Below are positions 1-9,924 of a DNA stretch of 64,000 nucleotides, one piece after another; position 1 is the stretch's first letter; every line of letters starts with the position of its first letter. Made by a program: the position numbers and the translations under genes. The stretch is from CAZYQW01 sp964649825 (GTDB lineage Bacteria; Planctomycetota; B15-G4; JADJEK01): positions 62,001 through 126,000 of the forward strand of contig CAZYQW010000124.1 of assembly GCA_964649825.1 (NCBI GenBank). Reading direction: 5' to 3'. The notes under the pieces were generated by a model that was not told the DNA's origin, did not search any database, and saw only the letters and a program-made list of their open reading frames with translations.

Positions 1-1
1 C

Positions 2-841
2 AGTCGCGCCGCGGGCAGCCGGCTCGCGGATGCGTTGCTCGATCCGGACCTCCGCCACGTGATCGTGCTCTCCGACGGCCTCCACGTGAACGGCAGCGAC
101 CTCGTGAGGGGTCTCGAGTCGAACCTGCCCCCGTGGGTCTCCGTCACGGGAGGTCTCGCGGCGGACGGCGTCGACTTCGGCGAGACCTGGGTGATCGCCG
201 GCAATACCCCCGCCACCCGGACCGTCGTCGCGCTCGGAATGTACGGACGGCACATTCTCGTCGGTCACGCCTCGCTCGGCGGCTGGGATCCGTTCGGGCC
301 GGAGCGGATCGTGACCCGTTCGGACGGCAACGTGCTGTACGAGCTCGACGGGAAGTCCGCCCTGCAGCTCTACAAGACGTACCTCGGCGAGCACGCCGCC
401 GGGCTGCCCGCGACCGGGTTGAAGTTCCCGCTGGCGGTGCGTCGCACCGCGAACGATACGCCGGTCGTACGCACGATCCTCTCCGTCGACGAGCGCGTAC
501 AGTCGATGACGTTCGCCGGCGACATTCCGACCGGCTCGTACGCGCGCCTCATGAAGGCGAACTACGATCGGCTCGTGGACGGCGCAGCGGGCGCGGCGAG
601 GACCTGCCTCTCGACGACGAGCTTCGCTCCGGAGCTGGCGCTCCTGATCAGTTGCGTCGGCCGGAAGATCGTCCTGCAGCAACGCGTCGAGGAGGAGGTC
701 GAAGCGGTCCAGGACGTGTTCGGAGAGAGGACGGTGCTCGCGGGCTTCTACAGCTACGGCGAGATCTCGCCGTTCACCGCGAACGCACGCTGCGAGCTCC
801 ACAATCAGACCATGACGGTCACGACGTTCGCGGAGCGGTGA
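2..841 (+). CDS. FIST-domain sensory protein, 5' end missing
   Basis: The reading frame is open from base 2, so the N-terminus lies outside the window; about 279 codons are visible. The sequence matches the FIST_N then FIST_C arrangement: an N-terminal half with VTGGLAADG and GHASLGGW, and a C-terminal half with LLISCVGRK and GFYSYGEISP near the end, which is typical of FIST_C. FIST proteins are thought to bind small ligands such as amino acids and feed signal-transduction partners. The stop lies at the start of a hybrid histidine kinase gene (GTGA overlap if the upstream GTG is used), so the two very probably form a sensor-kinase pair. The family call is firm; the ligand is unknown. Confidence 0.88.
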   Translation, partial: SRAAGSRLADALLDPDLRHVIVLSDGLHVNGSDLVRGLESNLPPWVSVTGGLAADGVDFGETWVIAGNTPATRTVVALGMYGRHILVGHASLGGWDPFGPERIVTRSDGNVLYELDGKSALQLYKTYLGEHAAGLPATGLKFPLAVRRTANDTPVVRTILSVDERVQSMTFAGDIPTGSYARLMKANYDRLVDGAAGAARTCLSTTSFAPELALLISCVGRKIVLQQRVEEEVEAVQDVFGERTVLAGFYSYGEISPFTANARCELHNQTMTVTTFAER

Positions 842-843
842 TC

Positions 844-2544
844 GTGGACGAGCTCCACCCGCTCCTGCGGCGGCAACTGGCTCGGCACGCGAGCGAGATC
901 AGTCCGCAGGACTTCCAGGACTTCATCGCGGCCGTCGACGACGCGTACCGGTCGTCCGACTCCGACCGGGTGATGATGGAGCGGGCTCTCGACCTGAGCT
1001 CCAAGGAGCTCCTGAACGCGAACACCGAGATGCGGGCCGTCCTCGAGGCCTGTCCCGACCAGTTCGTGTGGATCGAACTCGACGGCCGGGTCACGAACGT
1101 CCAGGGCGAGGTCGTGGACGCTACGGTTCGACTGGGCGAAGCGTTCGCGGTCGCGGACCACGACGAGGACGCGGCGCGCGCGGAGACGATCAAGCGCGTC
1201 CGCTGGAACGGCAACGGGCACTCGTTCGAGTACACGCTCGGCGACGGCGACAAGCAGCGACACCTCGAGGCTCGCGTCTTCCCGCTGTTGAACGACCAGC
1301 TCATCGCGATGATCCGCGACATCACGGAGCAGAAGCAGATCGCGCGCGAGATCCTGAAGGCGAAGGAGGCGGCAGAGGAGGCCGCCCGCGCGAAATCGCA
1401 GTTCCTCGCCATGATGAGCCACGAGCTGCGCACTCCGATGAACGCGATCATCGGCATGTGCGAGCTTCTGCTCGACACGCCGCTCTCTGAAGAGCAGGCC
1501 GAGATGGCGGAGATCGCTCATCACGCCGGAGAGGCGCTGCTCGCGATCATCAGCGACATCCTCGACTACTCCAAGATGGAGGCGGGCAAGCTCGAGCTCG
1601 AGAAGCTCTCGGTCGACCTGAAGGAGAACATGAACGTCGCGGTCGAGATGCTCCGACCGGCCGCGAAGGTGAAGGGGATCCGACTCGTCATCGAGTGCGA
1701 CGACGCCGTCCCGAGCCGAATCACCGGAGACCCCGTCCGCATCCGCCAGGTCGTCCTGAACCTCCTGAGCAACGCGGTGAAGTTCACGCGGCACGGCGAC
1801 ATCCGACTGACGCTCTCGGCCGAGGTCGACCCCGATGGCGCTCCGTTCGTCCGCATCGCGGTCCGCGACTCCGGGGTTGGCATTCCGCAAGACAAACAGG
1901 GCCGGTTGTTCCAACCGTTCGCGCAGGCGGACTGTTCCACGACGCGGGAGTTCGGCGGGACGGGTCTCGGCCTCGTGATCTGCCGGCGGCTCGTCGGCGC
2001 GATGGGCGGCACGATCGGCTTCGAGAGCGAGATGGGTCGGGGTTCGACCTTCTGGTTTCGGATTCCGGCAGTTCGCGCCGCCACCGCCAAGAAGAACGAT
2101 GAGTCGGCCGACGAGTCGACCACCGCACCCGAGGCGGCACGACCCGTCGCGTCATCGTCGTATCGCGTCCTCGTGGTCGAGGACAACGCCGTCAACGCGA
2201 AGGTCGCCGGCGCCATCCTCCAGAAGCTCGGCGCGGAGGTCGACGTCGCGCACGACGGCCACCAGGCCTTGAGGGCGCTCGGCGAGCGTTCCTACGAGAT
2301 CGTCTTCATGGATTGCCAGATGCCCGACATGGATGGCTACGAAGCCACCGCGCGGATCCGCCGGATGTTCGCGCCCGCGTGCCGGACTCCGATCGTCGCG
2401 CTGACCGCCAACGCGATGGCGGAGGACGCCGAGCGTTGCCTCGCGGCCGGAATGGATGACTACCTGAGCAAGCCGATCCGCCGCAGCGAACTCGAAGCGG
2501 TCCTCCGGAAGTGGCGCGGGCGGGTCTCGTCCGCGCCGCGGTAG
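844..2544 (+). CDS. Hybrid sensor histidine kinase, partner of the FIST protein
   Basis: Cytoplasmic two-component kinase of about 566 residues. Order: an N-terminal helical segment (HPLLRRQL, often seen in FIST-associated kinases), a PAS-like region (about 60-170), HisKA with MMSHELRTPMN (phospho-acceptor His about 193), HATPase_c with NLLSNAVKF, DSGVGIP and GGTGLGL, and a C-terminal receiver with VVEDNAVNAKVA, FMDCQMPDMDG (acceptor Asp about 490) and the conserved Lys in YLSKPI. No transmembrane segment is visible, so input probably comes from the FIST protein. Two GTG starts are possible: 838 overlaps the FIST stop, while 844 lies 8 nt after a GGAG and is preferred. The receiver is fused, so the next relay partner is not shown by the sequence. 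Confidence 0.93.
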   Translation: MDELHPLLRRQLARHASEISPQDFQDFIAAVDDAYRSSDSDRVMMERALDLSSKELLNANTEMRAVLEACPDQFVWIELDGRVTNVQGEVVDATVRLGEAFAVADHDEDAARAETIKRVRWNGNGHSFEYTLGDGDKQRHLEARVFPLLNDQLIAMIRDITEQKQIAREILKAKEAAEEAARAKSQFLAMMSHELRTPMNAIIGMCELLLDTPLSEEQAEMAEIAHHAGEALLAIISDILDYSKMEAGKLELEKLSVDLKENMNVAVEMLRPAAKVKGIRLVIECDDAVPSRITGDPVRIRQVVLNLLSNAVKFTRHGDIRLTLSAEVDPDGAPFVRIAVRDSGVGIPQDKQGRLFQPFAQADCSTTREFGGTGLGLVICRRLVGAMGGTIGFESEMGRGSTFWFRIPAVRAATAKKNDESADESTTAPEAARPVASSSYRVLVVEDNAVNAKVAGAILQKLGAEVDVAHDGHQALRALGERSYEIVFMDCQMPDMDGYEATARIRRMFAPACRTPIVALTANAMAEDAERCLAAGMDDYLSKPIRRSELEAVLRKWRGRVSSAPR

Positions 2545-3047
2545 CCACACCGAGAGGCCCCACGAAACGGCGGAACGGGGGAGCGGGAAAAAAAGCGCGG
2601 AATCGGAACCACGAGTGGCATACGAGTCCCGACTCCGCAGCCTCGACAAACGAGTTCGAGGCCTTCACGAATGACGAATCCAACCGTGACCGGGTCGTGC
2701 ACACCCGGCCGCTCGTCTCACGTCACCTGCGGACCGGCCTCGCTGTCCTCTGTGGTCTCGTTCGCGACACCCCCCCCCTCCCAAGGAACGGGGAGTGGGG
2801 AAGACGAACTCTGTCGCTCGCTCCGAACGAACCTCCCTGGGCACACCGGGACCGCACCAACGTGAGCCGCGGACGCGGCCTCTGCGTCGCTGTCTCGGGG
2901 TCTGAGATGCAACCGCGATGCCAACGCGACCGCGAGTTGGTGGCGTACTTTCAAAATGCTGTCAATGCTTGGCTTAGGGAAACGCTAGAGCACGTCGTGG
3001 CGGCCGACGACGTGCCCCGCCGCCAACTCGAGTTGACACCTCGCGGA
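2545..3047. other. Convergent intergenic region, no gene seen
   Basis: About 500 bp lies between the 3' ends of two convergent regulatory genes. Short frames here have no recognisable content. It contains a nine-C run at 2770-2778 that forms one arm of a GC-rich hairpin (listed separately) and a locally AT-richer patch around 2948-2990 unlike the flanking sequence. Confidence 0.6.
2771..2800. terminator. Possible bidirectional terminator hairpin
   Basis: A C-rich arm at 2771-2782 can pair with a G-rich arm at 2790-2800 around a 7-nt loop, with one bulge and one mismatch. The position between two convergent genes suits a terminator for both. There is no T-run after it on either strand, so it is not a classical intrinsic terminator, and the pairing is from hand inspection only. 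Confidence 0.3.
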
Positions 3048-6000
3048 TCAGCGTCCGGCGTCGAGGCCGAGGCGCCGGAGCTTCTTCAGGAAGCCGTAGC
3101 GGGACATCCCGAGCAGAGCCGCCGCGCGACTGCGGTTGCCGAGCGTCTGCGCGAGCGCTCGTCGCACCAGATCCTCTTCCGTGCGCTGCTTCAGGTCCCT
3201 GGCCACCGCGGGGCTCAACGCCGGGACGGGAAGCGCCGCGGCGGGATCCGGGCTCCCGATGCGGATCGACGGTGCGAGATCCGCCTCCGCGATCGTGCCG
3301 CGCACCAACGTCGCGAGCCGGCGCATCTCGTTCTCGAGCTCCCGCACGTTGCCGGGCCACGCGTGATCCAGGAGGGCTCTCCGCGCGTCGGCGCCGAGCC
3401 GCACGACGACGCCGCGGCCCTCTCGGGACGCCGACTCGAGGAACCGTTCCGCGAGCTCGACCACGTCGTCGCCCCGCGTGCGGAGCGGCGGCATCCGCAC
3501 CTCGAGCCCGCGCAACCGATAGAAGAGGTCTTCCCGGAACGTCCCCGCGCGCCGCCGTTCGTCGATCGTCTCCGCGGCGGCCGCGACGACTCGCACGTCG
3601 ACCTGCATCATCTCGCCTCCGACCGGGCGGCATTCTCCACTCTCGAGCACGCGCAGAAGCTTCGCCTGGAGCTCCGAACCGAGCTCACCCACGTCGTCCA
3701 GGAACAACGTGCCGCCGTCCGCCTCCTGCAGGAGACCTCGACGCGCCCGCGCCCCCGTGAACGATCCACGTTCCACGCCGAACACCTCCGCCTCGAAGAG
3801 CGGCGACGGGATCGATGCGCAGCCCATGACGACGAACGGCCCGGACGCGCGCGGCGACGCGTCGTGGACCGCGCGCGCGGCCAGGCTCTTTCCCGTGCCG
3901 CTCTCCCCGATCAAGAGCACGGGCAGATCGGTCAACGCCGCGCGCTCGACGTCGCATCGCACGCGCGTCATCGCTTCGCTCGACCCGATCAGCCGCCCCA
4001 TCGGACGCAGCGCCTCGGTGAGACGCCCCGACCGTCTCGCGGCGAGGAGCAGGCGCTCGGCGCGCTGCAGCCGCCGCTCGAGGACGCGGTTCAACTCGCG
4101 GACGCGCCCCTCCGTCTCGACGCGAATCAGCGCCAGCGACGCCTGATCCGCGAACCGCTCGAGGAGGTCGAGGCGCTCCGGATCGAACGCGGCGACCCGG
4201 CCGACGTTGTCGACGTAGAGGGCTCCGAGCGTGCGGCCACCGGCGTGCATGGGGACGCATGCGACCGACCGGAGCCTCAGCCGCTGGACCGAAAGCGAGC
4301 CGCCCCACCGAGGGTCGAGCGCCGCGTCGCCGATCACGACCGCGCGGCCCGACTCGATGACGGACTCGAGGATCGTCCGCGACCACTCCGCGTCCGGCTC
4401 GGTCGCGACGCGGCCATCGGACCTCAGCGACCGGACGACGACCGCCTCCGACCGGTCGCGGACGAGGAGGAACGCCCGGCTCGCGCCGGTCAGCGAGAGC
4501 GCGGTCTCGAGCACCACGTCCAGGAGCGGCTCGACGTCGGTCGCGGCGGCCAAACGCCGATAGAGGTCGAGGACCGCCCGAACTCCGACGCCGCCCGCCG
4601 TCGAGAACGGTTCGGACGGCCCGGCGAGCGCGTCGGTCGGCAGCGCCCTGTCGTCGAACTCGCCGAGCGTCGCGGCCGCCGCGGGATCGATCGCGCCGGG
4701 GGCGCCGCGCGCCAGACGATCTCGTGCCTCGCATCCGACCGCGACCGCACGCGCCAGGGCCAGGCTTCGGCCTTCCGCCGCCGCCGCGCGCGCCGCCTCC
4801 ACCGCGGCCAGCAGCCGCCAGCGGGGACGCTCGCTGCGCTGCAGCCGATCGAACGCGGCCACGGCGAGACGGACTCGATCGCGACCCGTCACGAGGCCGG
4901 CGAGGACTAGCTCGATCATTGCGCGCCGTTCGCGGTCGCCCTCGAGGTCGAGCGCGGTGGTCAACCGGCCGACGAGCGCGCCGCGATCCTCCTCCTGGTC
5001 CGTTGCGGCGAGCCCGAGCTCGAGGTCGACGTCGATGACGCGCGCGCGAAGGCCGAGCCGCTCGAACCGTTCGCGCGCTTGGCTCAGGCGAACCCGGCCC
5101 GGACCACGCTTCGTGGATCGCACAGCACGTATCCCGTCGAAGAAGAGGAGATCCGCCTCCTCGCGGACGGCGTTCCGGCGGCGCGCGGCGAAAAGCGCGG
5201 AGCGAGCTTCTCGTTCCGTCGCGGCCAGGTCGCCGAGGGCGAGGAGCGCGCGCACCACGTTCTTGCGCAGGATCAGCACCTTGTCCGCCGCGCCGATTCC
5301 CTCGAAGAGGGTGCGCGACTCGCGGAAGTCGCGCAGCCCCGCCGTTGCGTCCCCGGCCTCGCACTGGACCGTTCCGCGGTTCGAGAGCGAGGACGCGAGG
5401 CCGTAGCGATCGCCGAGCGCGCGGCGCGTCCGCACGGCTTCGTCGAAGAGGCGCGTCGCTCGGTCGAGGCGGCCCGCGTCGCGGAAGATCAGCGCGGCGT
5501 TGTTGGCGGCCAAGGCGAACCGGTGCGGCGCGTCGTGGCGCAACCCGTCTCGCCGCAGCCGCAGGTGCATGCGAAGGGCCCGGACCTCCTCGCCGCGACG
5601 CGCGGCGGCCAGCGCGAGGTTGTTCGCGACCATGGCCGTGCCGGCGTGGTTGCTCGCCTCCTCGAACAGGCGGTGCGCTCGACGAAGGTGCTCCTCGGCC
5701 CCGTCGAGGTCGGCCAGTCGCAGGCAGGCGATGCCGCGCAGGTTCGAGAGCAGGGCGAGCTCGATCGGATCGCTGACGGACGGGAGGACCTCGTCGACTC
5801 GATCGAGCACGCGCGCGTACTCGCCCAGGCGATATCGCAGGTAGCATTCCAGGCTCCTCGCGCGGACCACGAGCCGGTGATCGCGCAGGCGGACCGCGGC
5901 CGCCGACGCCGCGTCGAGTCGCTCGAGCGCCTCGTCGAGCGCGCCCCGCGCCTGCGCCGCCTCGGCCAGACCGAGCCGTGCCCGCGCCGCGACGACGGGG

Positions 6001-7946
6001 TCATCGCTCCTCGCGGCGCGCTGGAGCTGCCGCTCGGGCGTGCTGACCTGCCCGAGCCCGAGCCGCGTCCTCGCGCCCTCCACGAAGCAGAGCGCGCCGA
6101 ACCTCCCTCCCTCGCCGGAGGCGCGGCTCGCGATCCACGTCGCCGGCTCGGTCCACCCCTCTTCACGCAGCCGCTGGACTTCGTCGGCGAGTTCCTTCCC
6201 GACCTTCGCGTTCGGGTTCGCGAGGAAACGATGGAGCAGCACGCGTGTCGGGTCGTCGCCCTCGTACGCGCAGACCAAACGCTTCGAGAGCCGCGCCCGC
6301 TCGGTCGGGCCCTGCGCGCGCCGGGCGATCTCGGCGAGGCGCGGCTCGACGAAGAGCCTGCCGTCGCCGGTGCGGTGGACCCACTCGCGCCGCACCAGTC
6401 CTTGCGTCGCGGCCAACCCCGCGCCGGAGGCGTCGCCGAGCGCGAGGCGCAATGCACGTTCCGCCATCGGCTCGTCCGCGCGCACGAGAAGGTCGATCAC
6501 TTGGCGCTCGACGGGGGAGAGCCGCGCGTGATCCGCGCGCCGGATCGAAGGTGCGGCGGGGATCCGGTCGTGCGCCAGCGTTCGAATCGCCGCGGCGGCG
6601 GCACCGGTCCGCCGGAGCGCGGCCCGGAATGCGAGCGCGATCCGATCGATCGACCGCCGCTGGCCGACGAGCCGATCGGCCGCTTCGGCGAGGAGACGCC
6701 GATCCGGCGCGCGCGACCCCGCCCGTCGCATCGCGGCCGCGAGCTCCTCGCGCGACACCGCCGGAAGCTCGATGCTCTCGAGCGAGTCATCCAGCTCACG
6801 TCGCGCGGCGAACACGACCCGCATCCGGCACTCTCCTCCTCCTCGCGCCGCAGCGACGATCGCGTCCCGCACGCCGCGATCGAGACGATGCGCGTCGTCG
6901 ACGAAGATCGTGAGGCCCCCCGAGGCCGCCGCGGCCAGCAGGCGGCGTGCGGCGCGGAACGCCGGCGAGCTCTCGTCTCCGGGGAGCACAGGGTCCACGT
7001 CCGGTTCCGCGGCGCCGACCTGGGCCGCGAGGTCGGCGAGGATCGCGGGGCCTCGACCGCCGTCGAGCCAGATCGTGTCCCCACCGTCCGCGACGCAGCG
7101 GACGTTCCACAGATGGAGGCGCGTGCTCAGGCCGCTCTTGGCGGGTCCGTGGAGCACGATCGCATGGTGGTCATCGAGCTTCCTCTCGAGCGCCTTCGTC
7201 GCGCGCGGCGTGAAGACGTACGGAAGCGGCGGCGGGCGACGCTGGACCGACGCACGTACCCGCGCCTCGACGACGGGCTGAGCGAGCGCCTCGGCCGCGT
7301 CGCGGAACCGGCGACGAGGATCGACGTCGTCGAGTCGCGCGAGGAACGCGTCCACGTCGTCGCCGCCCGACGTGGTCGCGGCGACGGTGCGCAACGTCCG
7401 GCCGATCGAGAACAGGTCGGAGCGCGCGTCGACGCCGACTCCCGCGAGGACCTCGGGCGCGGCGAACCCGGGCGTCCCGCCCGCGCGGCCGCCTTGGCGC
7501 GCCTCCGCGAGGGAGAGCGACGCTCCGGCGTCGAGGAGAACCAGCTCCCCAACGTCCCGTTCGTCCGGGAGCACCACGTTGTCCGGCTTCACGTCGAGGT
7601 GCAAGAATCCCTCGCCGTGCAGCCGGTCGACGACGCCGAGCAGCGCCACCGCGACGTCGAGCAGTTCGTCACGCCCGAGCTTCCGCCGGGACGCGGCCTC
7701 CGCGAGCGTCATCCCCGCGACGTACTCGCGCACGAGCCGCGCGTGGTCGCCCGCGCCGACCAGACCGATCGCGCGGGCCAGACCGGGGTGACGCACCGTC
7801 GCGAGCACGAGGTACTCGCGGGCCAACGCGGCGGGCTCGCCTCCCTTCAGAACGACGAGGCTTCCTCCGCGCTCCCGGTCCCGCGCCAGGGTGACGCCGC
7901 GGCCGGGGCCGCCGCCGAGCTCGCGGACGATCTCGAAACGGCTCAC
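3048..7946 (-). CDS. Ser/Thr kinase - AAA - TPR - GAF - sigma54 activator fusion
   Basis: A 1632-residue multi-domain regulator. Residues about 1-235 are a protein kinase: beta-3 Lys in VVLKGG, catalytic loop HLDVKPDN, LLDAGAS in place of the usual DFG, and GFAAPEV. From about 262 a P-loop-like segment HGPAKSGLST starts a STAND/AAA ATPase region, followed by a long TPR-like helical stretch (about 500-1060). A GAF domain (about 1128-1270) precedes a sigma54-interaction AAA+ module (about 1310-1545) with Walker A GESGTGKS, Walker B GGTLFLDDVG and GSFTGA where GAFTGA is canonical. A Fis-type helix-turn-helix ends the protein. The GTG start at 7946 overlaps the stop of the upstream dockerin gene; codons further upstream lie inside that gene. 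It probably integrates kinase and GAF signals to activate sigma54 promoters. Targets and ligand are unknown. Confidence 0.9.
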   Translation of the reverse strand: MSRFEIVRELGGGPGRGVTLARDRERGGSLVVLKGGEPAALAREYLVLATVRHPGLARAIGLVGAGDHARLVREYVAGMTLAEAASRRKLGRDELLDVAVALLGVVDRLHGEGFLHLDVKPDNVVLPDERDVGELVLLDAGASLSLAEARQGGRAGGTPGFAAPEVLAGVGVDARSDLFSIGRTLRTVAATTSGGDDVDAFLARLDDVDPRRRFRDAAEALAQPVVEARVRASVQRRPPPLPYVFTPRATKALERKLDDHHAIVLHGPAKSGLSTRLHLWNVRCVADGGDTIWLDGGRGPAILADLAAQVGAAEPDVDPVLPGDESSPAFRAARRLLAAAASGGLTIFVDDAHRLDRGVRDAIVAAARGGGECRMRVVFAARRELDDSLESIELPAVSREELAAAMRRAGSRAPDRRLLAEAADRLVGQRRSIDRIALAFRAALRRTGAAAAAIRTLAHDRIPAAPSIRRADHARLSPVERQVIDLLVRADEPMAERALRLALGDASGAGLAATQGLVRREWVHRTGDGRLFVEPRLAEIARRAQGPTERARLSKRLVCAYEGDDPTRVLLHRFLANPNAKVGKELADEVQRLREEGWTEPATWIASRASGEGGRFGALCFVEGARTRLGLGQVSTPERQLQRAARSDDPVVAARARLGLAEAAQARGALDEALERLDAASAAAVRLRDHRLVVRARSLECYLRYRLGEYARVLDRVDEVLPSVSDPIELALLSNLRGIACLRLADLDGAEEHLRRAHRLFEEASNHAGTAMVANNLALAAARRGEEVRALRMHLRLRRDGLRHDAPHRFALAANNAALIFRDAGRLDRATRLFDEAVRTRRALGDRYGLASSLSNRGTVQCEAGDATAGLRDFRESRTLFEGIGAADKVLILRKNVVRALLALGDLAATEREARSALFAARRRNAVREEADLLFFDGIRAVRSTKRGPGRVRLSQARERFERLGLRARVIDVDLELGLAATDQEEDRGALVGRLTTALDLEGDRERRAMIELVLAGLVTGRDRVRLAVAAFDRLQRSERPRWRLLAAVEAARAAAAEGRSLALARAVAVGCEARDRLARGAPGAIDPAAAATLGEFDDRALPTDALAGPSEPFSTAGGVGVRAVLDLYRRLAAATDVEPLLDVVLETALSLTGASRAFLLVRDRSEAVVVRSLRSDGRVATEPDAEWSRTILESVIESGRAVVIGDAALDPRWGGSLSVQRLRLRSVACVPMHAGGRTLGALYVDNVGRVAAFDPERLDLLERFADQASLALIRVETEGRVRELNRVLERRLQRAERLLLAARRSGRLTEALRPMGRLIGSSEAMTRVRCDVERAALTDLPVLLIGESGTGKSLAARAVHDASPRASGPFVVMGCASIPSPLFEAEVFGVERGSFTGARARRGLLQEADGGTLFLDDVGELGSELQAKLLRVLESGECRPVGGEMMQVDVRVVAAAAETIDERRRAGTFREDLFYRLRGLEVRMPPLRTRGDDVVELAERFLESASREGRGVVVRLGADARRALLDHAWPGNVRELENEMRRLATLVRGTIAEADLAPSIRIGSPDPAAALPVPALSPAVARDLKQRTEEDLVRRALAQTLGNRSRAAALLGMSRYGFLKKLRRLGLDAGR

Positions 7947-9580
7947 GTCCCGATCGTGAAGTCGAGGTCCGGCGCCGGCAGCATCGCGTTCCCGGCCAGG
8001 TCGTCGACCGGCGCGACGAACCGGACGCTCACGCCGGCACCGAGCGGGAACGGGAACAGCGGACGGATCGTCATCACCGAGACCTTGTACGAACCGAGCG
8101 CGCGCACGGCCGGGACCTCGATCTCGGCCCGGCTGCCCTCGGTCACGAAGAGCCGCATCGAGCCCACGAGCGGCTCGCGTCGCATCACCTCGGAGAAGAC
8201 GACTTCGATCGTCACGCCTGGATCGAGGACGGCGCCGCCGGGGACGGGCGTCATGCCCACCACGAACGGGGCGACGGCCTCCTGGCGGACCAACGTCACG
8301 TCGTTCGAGGCCTGCTTCGCGTCGTGCACGTCGAAGAGGACCAGGGGACCCGACAAGACCTGCGCCGGAACCTGTACCCAGACGCCGTCCGGATCGACCG
8401 ACTTCACCGGGCACGGCATCCCGTTCGCGTCGGCGAGGTAGTGGATGCACGGGGCACCGCCGTAGTCGACGGGGACGAAGAGCTCTTCGAGCGGAAGCAC
8501 CTCGACGTCATCGATGAGCATGATCTTCGGAGGAACGACGCCGGAGTCCTTCCGAGGTTTCCCCGGTGTCCGTGCCGCCGGGGCGGGGAAGAGCTGCGAG
8601 GTGTCGACGCCGAAACGAGATCCCTCGAACCCGATGTCCGATGAGGGGAACTCGCCGTCGCCGATCGTCTCCGCCCGCACGACGAAATCAGGCGGTTCGT
8701 CCGCGTCGATCAACACCTTGAACGTGACCTCGAACGCGACGCGAAGCTCGCCCGCCGGATCGTCCGGCGGTGCGACCAGCCGAATGGCGCCCGCGCCGAG
8801 CACGCCCGCCGCGTTGTCGATGCACGGCGGAAGGGCCGAGAACGCGCTCGGGAGCTTGTTCTCGAGCCACAGGACCTCGACGTGCCCGGGATCGAAGAAG
8901 ATCCGGAACCCGACCTCCCCGATCTCGGCCGGGCCCGAGTGGACGACGATCGGCACCGTGACCGTCTCGTTCGTGACGAGCACTCGCGGCGGCCCCGCGA
9001 AGTAGACCGTTCCCGCTCCCGCTCGCGGGTCGTACGGCGGATGCTCGGTCGGCGCGGTGATGAACGCAGCCCCGAGGCTCGTCAAGCCGGACGATACGTT
9101 CCGGACGAGCAGCGTGCCCGTCGCGTTTGGAACCACGAACTCGAGCCGACGCGGAGTCGCTCCGAGGATCCTCGCGGGCACCCCGCCGAGCCACACCTCG
9201 TTGTTCGTGACGCCGGCGCCGAAGCCCGTGCCGTCGATCGCGACCACCGCGCCCGGACCCGCGAAGGACGGCGTCATCGATTCGATCACGGGCATGCCGC
9301 TCGCGGCTCTCTGGAACGGAGGGACGGAGGGGACCTCGAGCGCGGGGAAGGTCAGCGCCGTGTAGTCCTCCTCGGTCAGGAGGCCGTCCCGATCGACGTC
9401 CGCCCGGAGCTTCGCGTCCGCCGGAAGCGCGAGCACGCCGTCGAGCGCCCGGCGCAACGCCGCAAGGTCCGCGACGTCGATCCGCCGATCGCCGTCGACG
9501 TCTCCGAGGATCGCGGGAGCGCGCAAGTCCGCGAGCAGGAACGAAACGACCAGGATCGGGATCGGGATCGGGATCATCAT
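7943..9580 (-). CDS. Secreted dockerin / TIG / cohesin-like protein
   Basis: About 545 residues, exported: ATGATG start then a short hydrophobic signal (IPIPIPILVVSFLLA) encoded by a repeated ATCCCG hexanucleotide. Immediately after is a type-I dockerin pair of calcium loops (GDVDGDRRIDVADLAALRRA and ADVDRDGLLTEEDYTAL). Next is an IPT/TIG Ig-like domain (PVIESMTPSFAGPG, GTGFGAG), then a cohesin-like segment (VPIVVHSGPAEIGEVGF) and a C-terminal SbsA-type Big_5 domain (GMTPVPGGAVLDPG). No catalytic domain is visible, so it is probably an adhesion or scaffold-type surface protein. It overlaps the downstream kinase/sigma54 gene by 4 bp, implying co-transcription. The domain calls are by eye; cohesin is the least certain. 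Confidence 0.82.
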   Translation of the reverse strand: MMIPIPIPILVVSFLLADLRAPAILGDVDGDRRIDVADLAALRRALDGVLALPADAKLRADVDRDGLLTEEDYTALTFPALEVPSVPPFQRAASGMPVIESMTPSFAGPGAVVAIDGTGFGAGVTNNEVWLGGVPARILGATPRRLEFVVPNATGTLLVRNVSSGLTSLGAAFITAPTEHPPYDPRAGAGTVYFAGPPRVLVTNETVTVPIVVHSGPAEIGEVGFRIFFDPGHVEVLWLENKLPSAFSALPPCIDNAAGVLGAGAIRLVAPPDDPAGELRVAFEVTFKVLIDADEPPDFVVRAETIGDGEFPSSDIGFEGSRFGVDTSQLFPAPAARTPGKPRKDSGVVPPKIMLIDDVEVLPLEELFVPVDYGGAPCIHYLADANGMPCPVKSVDPDGVWVQVPAQVLSGPLVLFDVHDAKQASNDVTLVRQEAVAPFVVGMTPVPGGAVLDPGVTIEVVFSEVMRREPLVGSMRLFVTEGSRAEIEVPAVRALGSYKVSVMTIRPLFPFPLGAGVSVRFVAPVDDLAGNAMLPAPDLDFTIGT

Positions 9581-9924
9581 GTTCGTCACCCGCGAAGACG
9601 TGGTGGATGTCGCCCGCACCGGAGGCGCGGACCGCCTCGAACGCTATCAGAAATCCGAGTGGGAACGAACGAGGCGGCCGAACGGGACGCTCGACCATCC
9701 CGATCTCCGGGCGCCGGAGTCGCGACAGGACCGGCCCGCCACGGCCCTCGAGAACGGGTTCCACGTGCGTGGTCATTCGCGGCGCGGCGAGAGGGACTTC
9801 GCGGTCGACGCGGTGACCCTCCGCTTCGGCGAACGCGACGACGTCGAGTCTCCTCTTCCCGGGACGACGCACCGACGGCCACTACAACTTCCTCATCGGA
9901 CCAGAGGCGGACTGGCGCGCCTTC

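Noticed and set aside
5079..8441. A 1120-codon open frame on the plus strand opposite the kinase/sigma54 gene
   Set aside because: It is the antisense shadow of a GC-rich gene: no recognisable domain, composition dominated by Arg/Glu/Ala, while the minus strand encodes clear conserved motifs.
7947..8450. 168-residue N-terminal extension of the kinase/sigma54 protein
   Set aside because: It overlaps the dockerin gene and lacks any domain; the GTG at 7946 starts just before the kinase domain and overlaps the upstream stop in the usual way.
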